Source of the DNA: Pediococcus stilesii
Lineage (GTDB): Bacteria; Bacillota; Bacilli; Lactobacillales; Lactobacillaceae
Assembly (NCBI RefSeq): GCF_001437075.1
Contig: NZ_JQBX01000010.1
Span: forward strand, 1 to 64,000
Length of the DNA stretch: 64,000 bases
Reading direction: 5' to 3'
Every line of letters begins with the position of its first letter. The stretch's first letter is position 1. Below are positions 1 to 9,097 of this stretch, in pieces. Below the pieces are notes generated by a model. It was not told the origin of the DNA. It saw only the letters and a program-made list of their open reading frames with translations, and did not search any database. A program made the translations under genes and the position numbers.

Positions 1-2372
1 CAATTGACGGACAGCCCTTTTTTAACATTTAAATCTGATAACATCATATTTTGAAGGACCCCTTTCCAGAATAAGCGTTTCATTTTTTCAAACGACTTCT
101 TGGCCTCTTTTTCGTATTCAAAAACTGGATTATGCTGTCCCGTTGACCGGTTACCAACCACGGTTTTTAATTGCTGCAAATTATCAACTTGCTCAATCCA
201 AGCCACATCCAGCGCCTTTAAAATCGATAGTCGCTGTAAGTAGCCCTGTTTAAATTCATTGTCCAAGGTTACTTGTTGTTTCTGCCACCCTTTATTAACT
301 TGTTCTTGTAAATAACTACGTAACTGTTTACGATTGTTCAAAGAAATTGGTCGCCGGTCGTCATAAAAGAAATTATAGTCAATATTATTATTAATAAAAT
401 CAATCACCTTGGGTAGCGTTAGATGCCTTTGTTTAACAAACTCATCTAAAATATTACTTATAATTCGTTGTGTACGCTGCTCTAGCTGCTCACCCTCCAT
501 AACTTGATCCCTAAAGTTATAGATTAGCCCTCGTTGAACCCGCAGAATATCATCCATTCGAACCGATTTTTTTCGACTATCCGTCATTGAATTATCAGAC
601 GACCTTTGTGAACGATCAACAATTCTACGAGCCGACCGTCGCTTGAGTGGAGACCCAACAACTCGTTTTCCTTGCTGCTTTTTACGTGCTAATTTTTGAC
701 GATATCGTTCTACCCATTCTGGACCATTTTCAATAACAACTTTATCATCCAGCGATACCAAAAAAACACTCTCACCAGGATCCCCTTGGCGTCCCGAACG
801 GCCCCTTAACTGATTATCAATTCGTTGGTTATCCATTCGTTCGGTCCCAATAACTAGCAGACCACCCTTATCAGCAATGCCACTTCCTAATTTAATATCA
901 GTTCCACGTCCCGCCATTGAAGTAGCCACCGTTACGGCTCCTTCCTGTCCAGCTTCGGCGATAATCGATGCCTCTCGAGCTTCAGACCGAGCATTTAGCA
1001 CATTATGTGCAATTCCATTTTTTAACAATGCCATTGAATATAAGCTTGATAGTGAAACAGAACCCGTTTCAATCAAAATCGGACGACCAATCTTATGAAC
1101 TTCTTTAATTTTAGCAATGGTAGCATCTAATTTTTCTTCCATATTCGCATATACAACATCATGATGATCAATCCGAACGTTAGGTTTATGGGTTGGAATT
1201 TCAAGCACCGGTAGATTATAAACTTCCATAAATTCACGAGCAGCCGTTTTTGCCGTTCCAGTCATCCCTGAAATCTTTTTAAACATTTTAAAGAAGTTCT
1301 GTAGAGTAATTGATGCCATCGAACGAGTCTCATCAGTTACCTTTACTTCTTCCTTTGCTTCGATTGCCTGATGACTCCCAGCTTCTAGCTTCATTCCATC
1401 TAATTCACGACCATTATCGTCATCGAGTAACATTACTTCACCATTATCAACGACATAATCCTGATTTTTCTTCATTAAGGTATTGGCTCGTAAAGCTAGA
1501 ACTAAATGGCGGTAAAGATCGCTCCATTTTTTTGAAAGTAGTCCCTTTATGCCAAGATATTTTTCTAGATTTTCGATTCCTTTTCTAGTAAACCATACGT
1601 TTTTAGTATCATCACTTAACTCATAATCAACGTCCTCAGTTAAATTCTTGACCACTCGATTCGATGATTCAAAAAGATTGGACTGAACCCTAGGTGCCCC
1701 TGAAATCACTAACGGAGTCTGTGCCAAGTCCAACAAGACAGAGTCCACCTCATCAACTAACGCATAGTTAAAACCTTGTAAATTTTTCTTGGATTTATCA
1801 TCGGCCAAATTATCAATTAAATAATCAAAACCAATTTCACTATTAGTTGTATAAACAATATCGTGTTGATAAACAAAAGCCTTATCAAGTTCTTCGTCGG
1901 TAACACTAACTCCGGCAGTACTGGTTAACCCAAGCCATTCGTACACCTGTCCGATATCCTCAGCATCACGTGTAGCTAGATAACTGTTAGCCGTGATTAA
2001 AAAATTTCCCGGACCCGTCAACCCGTTTAAATACATTGGCATCGTTGCCGTTAGCGTTTTGCCTTCACCAGTTTTCATCTCAGCAACGTTTCCAAAATGT
2101 AAAACTACGGCACCTAATACTTGATTATCAAACGGACGCATTCCAAGCACCCGAAAGTCAGCTTCTCTAACCACGGCGTACGCATCCGGTAACATTTCCT
2201 CCAAACTGTGTCCTGATTCTAATTGCTTACGAAAATACTTAGTTCGATCTTTCAACTGATTATCACTGAATTCACGATATTTTGAGTCCAATCTCAATAC
2301 TTCGTTTGTGATTTTTCGATATTTTCTCAATTTAAAACTGTTAACATTCAATTTCATCTTCAAGTTTCTCAT
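1..2372 (-). CDS. secA2: Accessory Sec translocase ATPase SecA2 (3' end beyond window)
   Basis: SecA-type motor ATPase. SecA2 of Gram-positive bacteria drives export of selected substrates, often serine-rich glycoprotein adhesins, through the accessory Sec channel. Translating the minus strand gives a SecA N-terminus (LRKYRKITNEVLRLDSKYR), the Walker A region FGNVAEMKTGEGKTL, ITANSYLATRDAED, and the DEVDSVLLD Walker B region. About 790 codons are open to the window edge with no stop, close to full SecA2 length, so only a few residues should be missing. The C-terminus in view has no zinc-binding tail, as expected for SecA2 rather than SecA1. The start is uncertain: ATG at 2372 and ATG at 2357 both lack a well-placed Shine-Dalgarno, the nearest being AAGAGGG about 20 nt upstream. 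Two unassigned genes lie upstream on the same strand. Confidence 0.9.
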   Translation of the reverse strand, partial: MRNLKMKLNVNSFKLRKYRKITNEVLRLDSKYREFSDNQLKDRTKYFRKQLESGHSLEEMLPDAYAVVREADFRVLGMRPFDNQVLGAVVLHFGNVAEMKTGEGKTLTATMPMYLNGLTGPGNFLITANSYLATRDAEDIGQVYEWLGLTSTAGVSVTDEELDKAFVYQHDIVYTTNSEIGFDYLIDNLADDKSKKNLQGFNYALVDEVDSVLLDLAQTPLVISGAPRVQSNLFESSNRVVKNLTEDVDYELSDDTKNVWFTRKGIENLEKYLGIKGLLSKKWSDLYRHLVLALRANTLMKKNQDYVVDNGEVMLLDDDNGRELDGMKLEAGSHQAIEAKEEVKVTDETRSMASITLQNFFKMFKKISGMTGTAKTAAREFMEVYNLPVLEIPTHKPNVRIDHHDVVYANMEEKLDATIAKIKEVHKIGRPILIETGSVSLSSLYSMALLKNGIAHNVLNARSEAREASIIAEAGQEGAVTVATSMAGRGTDIKLGSGIADKGGLLVIGTERMDNQRIDNQLRGRSGRQGDPGESVFLVSLDDKVVIENGPEWVERYRQKLARKKQQGKRVVGSPLKRRSARRIVDRSQRSSDNSMTDSRKKSVRMDDILRVQRGLIYNFRDQVMEGEQLEQRTQRIISNILDEFVKQRHLTLPKVIDFINNNIDYNFFYDDRRPISLNNRKQLRSYLQEQVNKGWQKQQVTLDNEFKQGYLQRLSILKALDVAWIEQVDNLQQLKTVVGNRSTGQHNPVFEYEKEAKKSFEKMKRLFWKGVLQNMMLSDLNVKKGLSVN

Positions 2373-2402
2373 TTTCTTAATAATTATATATCGCCCTCTT
2401 AA

Positions 2403-2430
2403 TTGACATACCACTAAATGGCATTGTAAT
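2403..2430 (+). promoter_or_regulatory. Promoter implying a leaderless message
   Basis: TTGACA (2403-2408), a 16-bp spacer and TGTAAT (2425-2430) form a near-consensus sigma-A promoter. The expected transcription start falls at about 2437, two bases before the ATG at 2439, leaving no room for a ribosome binding site. The GGGG at 2434-2437 is too close to the ATG to work as one. Confidence 0.6.
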
Positions 2431-2438
2431 ATCGGGGT

Positions 2439-2630
2439 ATGAAAAAAGAAAAGCGTAACCTTTTAGATAAGGATATTAATCAACGAATTACTTACGAAAA
2501 AAAGCTCAAACCTCAGCAGGTCAAGCCACCCGAGAAAAAGTTTGCCCAAATCTTAATTGGGGTAATTCTGTTCGGGATCGTCTTCGCTAACCTGATTTAT
2601 GCACTTTCAACATTGTTAATGCATAAGTAG
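2439..2630 (+). CDS. Small single-pass membrane protein, function unknown
   Basis: A 63-residue protein with a lysine-rich hydrophilic N-terminal half (residues 1-34) and one predicted membrane helix (about 36-58, ILIGVILFGIVFANLIYAL), then a short MHK tail. I do not recognise the family. The layout resembles small SecE/SecG-like or Asp4/Asp5-like translocon subunits, but that is only suggested by the neighbouring secA2. It is divergent from secA2 and lies antisense between secA2 and the two genes upstream of it. Its TAG stop directly abuts the stop codon of the convergent gene with no spacer. A near-consensus promoter sits immediately upstream and predicts a leaderless mRNA. Confidence 0.6.
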   Translation: MKKEKRNLLDKDINQRITYEKKLKPQQVKPPEKKFAQILIGVILFGIVFANLIYALSTLLMHK

Positions 2631-3437
2631 CTATTCCACTACTTCGAAGCGATCGGTAAATTTCTCCCGAATAATATTGGCTAAAATTTGACGGGCATTT
2701 AGTATTTCTGTACCACTTACCCGTTGTTTTTGGATACGAATTAACAAAACATTTAAGAATTCCAGTACAGTTCCGCGTTGACCAGCAACGTAGTCAACTC
2801 GAAATCCTCCCTTACTATCCCGTTTAAAGGATAGTTTTTTTGCTAATTCAAAGTTAGTAGTATCCATTTGCTTTTGAGTAATAATAACCCTTTGAACCTG
2901 GTCATGACTAACCAAATACCAGTATGCTTCCCTGAGCTGCTCTAACCAACTAGATTGGTCACCCAATGCAATCACGTTAAAATTATGGCGATCCATCTCT
3001 GTAAACAACGCCTGGCTGATGTGTTGACGAGGAATCATGTAAATATTTATACCACCCATTAATGCACGATTAACTTCTAGTTGGTCAACTTCTGGTGTAA
3101 ATAAAAAATGTGCTCGTCTTCCAATAATGTTAATAACTAAATTTTGATGAATTGTTGGTATCGGTAGTGAAGCTCGTAGTCCATCCTGACCATGATCATT
3201 AAGGAAAATAATTTTCTGGTTAACTTCGTCAAAGCGCCACCCACGGTACTCCGGAGGAAGAAATCCCAAACGAGTGGGAAAAGAAATGGTTCCATCCTCT
3301 TCAAAACGAATAATTAAATATCCATTTTGGTCTAGTTGTTGACCCAAAAAAATAACAACCGGATTATTTTCCTCATTGATGACTTCAAAAATCCAAGTTT
3401 TATGACCAATAATTTGAAATACATCTTCGCTCTTCAA
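2631..3437 (-). CDS. Unknown protein of the secA2 locus
   Basis: A 268-residue soluble protein with no signal peptide or membrane segment. I cannot assign a family. Visible features are a beta-rich N-terminal half (VVIFLGQQLDQNGYLIIRF, then FPTRLGFLPPEYRGWRFDE) and a mixed alpha/beta C-terminal half ending in a helical ILNARQILANIIREKFTD segment. The start is TTG, preceded at good distance by GGGGG. It lies 15 nt downstream of a glycosyltransferase-like gene and upstream of secA2 on the same strand. A role in modifying or escorting accessory-Sec substrates is plausible from position only. Confidence 0.7.
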   Translation of the reverse strand: MKSEDVFQIIGHKTWIFEVINEENNPVVIFLGQQLDQNGYLIIRFEEDGTISFPTRLGFLPPEYRGWRFDEVNQKIIFLNDHGQDGLRASLPIPTIHQNLVINIIGRRAHFLFTPEVDQLEVNRALMGGINIYMIPRQHISQALFTEMDRHNFNVIALGDQSSWLEQLREAYWYLVSHDQVQRVIITQKQMDTTNFELAKKLSFKRDSKGGFRVDYVAGQRGTVLEFLNVLLIRIQKQRVSGTEILNARQILANIIREKFTDRFEVVE

Positions 3438-3452
3438 AATATATCCCCCATC

Positions 3453-4187
3453 CTACTTATGCTTAAACCACGAACCGCGATTTTGCTGTTGCTCATGAAA
3501 AACAGTGCTTACCCGTCGTCCATGCACTAAGCGCCGATTAAAATATCGGTACGCAACATAATTAACCACCGCCATATCTAAATTACCCATTCCGGCTACT
3601 GAACTATCATCCACAGCCTTTAACTCTTCCTCATTAATTAATTGAATCATAGCACCTAGATACTCTAAAATTATCATTCGACTGCCAAGTATAACTCCTG
3701 GATTTAGGACAATCAGGTGTCCATTAGCCCATAGCCAGCCTTGAATTACGGTTGGATTTTTATTTTGAATAATTAAATCTGAACCTGAAATATACATTGG
3801 TTCATCACCAAAATATATTCTGTTTTCCTCTAATTGATCAAACGGATAGTTTAAAAGTTCAACGTCAGTAGCATCAGTTAATGCTACCCATTTTATTTCA
3901 GAATGTGCTTGCAAAAAATCAAACGCCATTCTCCAACGTAAAAAATAAAAACTTAATGGTATTTGATACTTTGGTAATTCGATTTGGAGCATGTGAACGT
4001 TAGATTGCGTCGTTTGTTGATCGGTATTAGTTAAAACATACAGTGGCAAATTATACCGTTCAAGCGAACGAGCCTGCTTTTCAACTGATTCTGCAACACT
4101 AATTTGCATCGTATCACGATGGTACAGATGGTCATCCATTCCTATAATCATCTCGGTTAGAACAATCTTATTTTCAACCTTCATCAT
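3453..4187 (-). CDS. Putative glycosyltransferase-like protein of the secA2 locus
   Basis: A 244-residue cytosolic protein. The N-terminus (NKIVLTEMIIG) resembles the first beta strand of a GT-A fold. The segment WVALTDATDVELLNYPF places an acidic DATD motif where GT-A enzymes carry the metal-binding DxD. Later segments are FGDEPMYISGSDLII and GMGNLDMAVVNYVAYRYFNRR. Family assignment is tentative. First gene of the minus-strand unit that continues with the 268-residue unknown and then secA2. Two ATGs occur in tandem at the start; the second has the better spacing from GAGAGGGG. Serine-rich adhesins exported by SecA2 are normally O-glycosylated, so a glycosyltransferase here would make sense. 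Confidence 0.55.
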   Translation of the reverse strand: MMKVENKIVLTEMIIGMDDHLYHRDTMQISVAESVEKQARSLERYNLPLYVLTNTDQQTTQSNVHMLQIELPKYQIPLSFYFLRWRMAFDFLQAHSEIKWVALTDATDVELLNYPFDQLEENRIYFGDEPMYISGSDLIIQNKNPTVIQGWLWANGHLIVLNPGVILGSRMIILEYLGAMIQLINEEELKAVDDSSVAGMGNLDMAVVNYVAYRYFNRRLVHGRRVSTVFHEQQQNRGSWFKHK

Positions 4188-4377
4188 ACCCCTCTCTACT
4201 GATTTATATATTATGTAGTTGAAGTGGTTTATTACTAACGCTTTTACTTTAACATTTATTATAGTACTGATTTTAAATAAATGCCTATTTATTACTCATT
4301 TACAAATTTCCTAAAATCAATCACATTTTGGTATAGGTTGTAAAAAATCAATAACCGCCTCTAAAAAGGCTTTTTGT

Positions 4378-4434
4378 TTTCCAATATCGTCTAAAGTACT
4401 TATAATGTTACCAGAGGTTCAGGTAAGCGCTTAC
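4378..4434 (+). promoter_or_regulatory. glpK promoter with cre (CcpA) site
   Basis: TTTCCA (4378-4383), a 17-bp spacer and a perfect TATAAT (4401-4406) form the promoter. Just downstream of the predicted start lies the perfect palindrome GTAAGCGCTTAC (4423-4434), which matches the catabolite-responsive element consensus except at its first base. Placement inside the leader suggests CcpA repression by roadblock when preferred sugars are present. The rest of the 292-bp gap upstream (4188-4377) is AT-rich with nothing else recognised. Confidence 0.8.
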
Positions 4435-4449
4435 TAAAAACTTCAATAA

Positions 4450-5994
<1,545 letters not shown>

Positions 5995-6011
5995 CTTAGG
6001 AGGCTTATTTC

Positions 6012-7835
6012 ATGTCATTCTCATTAGTTAGTAGAAAACAAGATATTGAAAGATTAAAAAATGAAACACTAGATTTGCTTACGATTGGTGGCGGAATTAC
6101 CGGTGCCGGCGTTGCGATTCAAGCAAGCGCAATGGGCATGAACAACGCCTTAATTGAAATGCAAGATTTTGCTGAAGGTACTTCGTCTCGTTCAACTAAA
6201 TTAGTTCATGGTGGAATCCGTTACCTTAAAAATTTCGATGTTGAAGTAGTTTCCGATACAGTTAAAGAACGGGCCGTTGTTCAAGGCGTTGCACCACACA
6301 TTCCACGCCCTGATCCAATGCTACTTCCAATCTATGATGAACCAGGATCAACTTTTGACATGTTCTCAGTTAAAGTGGCAATGAACCTTTACGACCAATT
6401 AGCTGGTGTGACTGATCCTAAATTCACCAACTACACTATTTCAAAGGAAGAAGTTCTTCAACGCGAACCACAATTGAATCCTAAAGGTTTACTTGGTGGT
6501 GGTGTTTATCTTGATTTTCGTAATAACGATGCTCGTCTTGTAATCGAAAACATCAAGAAGGCGCACGAAAACGGTGGATTAATGGTTAGCCACATCAAGG
6601 CTCAACACATTCTCCATGATGAAAAAGGCCGTGTTAACGGGGTTAACGTTAAAGATCTACTTACCGGAGAAGAATTTGACATCCACGCTAAATTAGTAAT
6701 TAACACTACCGGTCCTTGGTCAGACTTTATTCGTGAAATGGACGATGCCGAAAAGGTAACTCCACAAATGCGTCCAACTAAGGGAGTTCATTTAGTTGTC
6801 GACCGCGAACGTCTAAACGTTCCACAGCCAACTTACTTTGACTCTGGTAAGGGCGACGGACGAATGATTTTCGCAATTCCGCGTGAAGATAAGACTTACT
6901 TCGGTACAACTGACACGGACTACAAGGGCGACTTCTTACATCCACGCGTTGAACAAGAAGATGTCGACTACCTTCTTAGCATTATTAACGCCCACTATCC
7001 AGAAGTTAATATCACGCTTGATGATATTGAAGCTAGTTGGGCAGGACTTCGCCCACTAATTTCATCAAACGGTAGCTCTGACTACAATGGTGGTAATTCT
7101 GGTAAGATCACTTCTGACAGCTTTGATGAAGTAATTGATATTGTTAATAAGTTCGAAAATAAAGATGCTTCCCGTGAAGATGTTGAAGATGTTTTAAACA
7201 ATCTTGAAAGTACCCTCTCAGAAAACAAATTAAATCCTTCAGCCGTTTCGCGTGGTAGTTCACTTGAAGTCGCTGACGATGGTTTAATTACCCTTGCTGG
7301 TGGTAAGATTACCGATTACCGGAAGATGGCTGCCGGTGCAATCGCCTTAATCTCTAACCTACTAAAGAAGGACTTCGGCGAAACATTCAATGCGATCGAT
7401 TCCAAACATCTCCAAGTTTCTGGTGGCGATATTGATCCAAACAACGTTGACGCAACCATCTCCTTCTTTGCTAAACAAGGAATTGAAAGTGGCCTTTCAA
7501 AGAAGGAAGCCGAACAGATTGCCAACCTCTTTGGTTCAAATGCTGCTCGTGTATTTAGTCAAATTGGTAAGATTGAACCTGCAGAAGGTTTGACTCTCGC
7601 TGAAACGATCAGCCTTCACTACTCAATGAACGAAGAAATGACATTAACTCCAGTTGATTACCTTCTTCGCCGGACGAACCATCTTCTCTTCCATCACGAT
7701 ACAATTGATGATATTAAGAAGGGCGTTGTTGATGAAATGGCTCGTTACTTTGACTGGTCAGATGAAGAACGCGACGCACAAGCTAAGAAATTGCAAGACA
7801 CAATCGACGAAGCAAGTCTTAGCTACCTAAAATAG
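6012..7835 (+). CDS. glpO: Alpha-glycerophosphate oxidase (H2O2-forming)
   Basis: Flavoprotein that oxidises sn-glycerol 3-phosphate to dihydroxyacetone phosphate. At 607 residues it belongs to the GlpO class of lactic acid bacteria, which passes electrons to O2 and yields H2O2. The FAD dinucleotide motif TIGGGITGAGVAIQA lies near residues 24-38, followed by KLVHGGIRYL. A polar Ser/Asn/Asp/Glu-rich insertion at about 355-410 (near SSDYNGGNSGK) is typical of GlpO and absent from quinone-linked GlpD. TAGGAGG precedes the ATG. Middle gene of the glycerol operon. Confidence 0.93.
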   Translation: MSFSLVSRKQDIERLKNETLDLLTIGGGITGAGVAIQASAMGMNNALIEMQDFAEGTSSRSTKLVHGGIRYLKNFDVEVVSDTVKERAVVQGVAPHIPRPDPMLLPIYDEPGSTFDMFSVKVAMNLYDQLAGVTDPKFTNYTISKEEVLQREPQLNPKGLLGGGVYLDFRNNDARLVIENIKKAHENGGLMVSHIKAQHILHDEKGRVNGVNVKDLLTGEEFDIHAKLVINTTGPWSDFIREMDDAEKVTPQMRPTKGVHLVVDRERLNVPQPTYFDSGKGDGRMIFAIPREDKTYFGTTDTDYKGDFLHPRVEQEDVDYLLSIINAHYPEVNITLDDIEASWAGLRPLISSNGSSDYNGGNSGKITSDSFDEVIDIVNKFENKDASREDVEDVLNNLESTLSENKLNPSAVSRGSSLEVADDGLITLAGGKITDYRKMAAGAIALISNLLKKDFGETFNAIDSKHLQVSGGDIDPNNVDATISFFAKQGIESGLSKKEAEQIANLFGSNAARVFSQIGKIEPAEGLTLAETISLHYSMNEEMTLTPVDYLLRRTNHLLFHHDTIDDIKKGVVDEMARYFDWSDEERDAQAKKLQDTIDEASLSYLK

Positions 7836-7847
7836 GAGGTACTGCGC

Positions 7848-8567
7848 ATGCACGATAGTTTATCACTCCAATTACTTGGTGAATTTATCGGGACGTTTAT
7901 TCTAGTTTTACTTGGTGACGGCGTTGTTGCCGGTGTTAGCTTGAAAAAGTCTAAAGCCGAAGGTGCCGGTTGGATTGCGATTGCGATTGGTTGGGGACTA
8001 GCCGTTACATTAGGTGTTTATGCTTCGGCATTCCTAAGTCCAGCCCATTTAAATCCGGCTGTTTCACTGGGAATGGCAATTGCTGGTAAATTCCCATGGT
8101 CAAGCGTAATTCCTTACAGCATCGCTCAAATCCTAGGTGGTTTGCTTGGTGGGATTATTGTATGGATTCACTACTACCCCCATTGGAAAGAAACCAAAGA
8201 CGAAGATACGATCCGAGGCGTTTTTGCCACTGGACCAGCGATTCGAAGTTATGGAATGAACTTTATTAGTGAGTTAATCGGAACTTTTGTTTTAGTTTTC
8301 GCACTTCTAACCTTCACTCGAGGTAACTTTACCGATGGACTTAATCCAATTGTTGTTGGTGTCCTAATTGCCGCAATTGGTTTCTCACTTGGAGGAACCA
8401 CCGGCTACGCAATTAACCCCGCTCGGGATCTTGGACCGCGGATTGCCCACGCAATTCTGCCAATTGCCAACAAAGGCAACTCTGATTGGGCCTACAGCTG
8501 GGTTCCAATTTTAGGACCACTAGTTGGTGGAGCTCTAGGAGCTGTATTATTTAATACGATTCCTTAA
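7848..8567 (+). CDS. glpF: Glycerol uptake facilitator
   Basis: Aquaglyceroporin of the MIP family, 239 residues, that lets glycerol diffuse across the membrane ahead of trapping by GlpK. Both pore NPA motifs are present: HLNPAVS near residue 67 and AINPARD near 190. The aspartate after the second NPA is typical of glycerol-conducting members. Six membrane helices with two re-entrant half-helices fit the hydrophobic pattern. It follows glpO by 12 nt with AGGAGGT as ribosome binding site and closes the operon; a strong terminator follows. Confidence 0.95.
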   Translation: MHDSLSLQLLGEFIGTFILVLLGDGVVAGVSLKKSKAEGAGWIAIAIGWGLAVTLGVYASAFLSPAHLNPAVSLGMAIAGKFPWSSVIPYSIAQILGGLLGGIIVWIHYYPHWKETKDEDTIRGVFATGPAIRSYGMNFISELIGTFVLVFALLTFTRGNFTDGLNPIVVGVLIAAIGFSLGGTTGYAINPARDLGPRIAHAILPIANKGNSDWAYSWVPILGPLVGGALGAVLFNTIP

Positions 8568-8629
8568 ATGAGTTTTAATAGTTTAAAAATAAGACTCTAA
8601 GTCAACAAACATTGATGAAAACAATTGAA

Positions 8630-8664
8630 GAAAACCAATTCGTAAATGGATTGGTTTTCTTTTC
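8630..8664 (+). terminator. glp operon terminator
   Basis: A perfect 10-bp inverted repeat GAAAACCAAT / ATTGGTTTTC (8630-8639 and 8650-8659), followed by a T-rich tail. It lies about 60 bp after glpF. Confidence 0.85.
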
Positions 8665-8798
8665 TTGTTTTAAATATAAATTCTATACCTATGATTTCTA
8701 AAGCGTTAAAACTTCAATAATATAAGCTAATTGTTTGAATTTATTTAATTTTGTAATCCTCTCATGTGGTTGTTGGATTACAGCAACATTAGAGATAA

Positions 8799-8818
8799 GG
8801 GCTGGGCTGGGCCGGGCC
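8799..8818. repeat. Four tandem GGGCY pentamers
   Basis: GGGCT GGGCT GGGCC GGGCC in direct succession inside otherwise AT-rich non-coding DNA. No gene was recognised between the glp terminator and the candidate small RNA (8665-8904). The base composition is sharply unlike the surroundings. Confidence 0.8.
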
Positions 8819-8904
8819 GTGTCTCTTTGAACAAAAAAGGTGTCGACAGACGATGAATCATTGTCCATCAACAACAGATATTGTAGAACCATAAAAATCA
8901 TAAT

Positions 8905-9060
8905 ACAAAAAAGAGTCCAACAACCAAACAAGGTCGTTGAACTCTTTCGTTAAGGTAAAGAACTTTACCAATTTTTGTCAGCAATCATTACGTTCATTCT
9001 TTGGAGGAGAATTACTCTAATTGCTCACGTCTCAATTATACCCCAATAAGAAAATATTGG
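8905..9060 (-). ncRNA. Candidate small regulatory RNA with CCUCC loop
   Basis: On the minus strand a -10 TATAAT (9072-9067) is followed by four hairpins and a strong terminator. Hairpin 1 is CCCCAATA / TATTGGGG. Hairpin 2 has outer arms AGCAAT / ATTGCT and an inner stem ATTCT / AGAAT whose loop is CCTCCAA, the complement of a Shine-Dalgarno. Hairpin 3 is GGTAAAG / CTTTACC. The last is the 15-bp terminator stem (8946-8932 with 8925-8911) ending in TTTTTT. A second TATAAT at 9040-9035 could give a shorter RNA. No convincing open reading frame lies in it. It could instead be part of the pepF 3' UTR. No known RNA family was recognised. Confidence 0.5.
8907..8946 (-). terminator. Strong intrinsic terminator
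   Basis: Stem AAGAGTTCAACGACC / GGTTGTTGGACTCTT read on the minus strand with one or two mismatches, followed by TTTTTT. It ends the candidate small RNA and any pepF read-through. Confidence 0.85.
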
Positions 9061-9097
9061 GGGTCTATTATATATAAAAGTAGCATTTTTCAAATAA

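Noticed and set aside
8698-8931. A 77-codon minus-strand frame in the non-coding region after glpF
   Set aside because: It begins with TTG inside the terminator stem of the candidate small RNA, has no ribosome binding site and no recognisable protein character.
9041-9062. CCCCAATA / TATTGGGG hairpin as the pepF terminator
   Set aside because: It is not followed by a T-run; it fits better as the 5' hairpin of the candidate small RNA. The real terminator is at 8907-8946.
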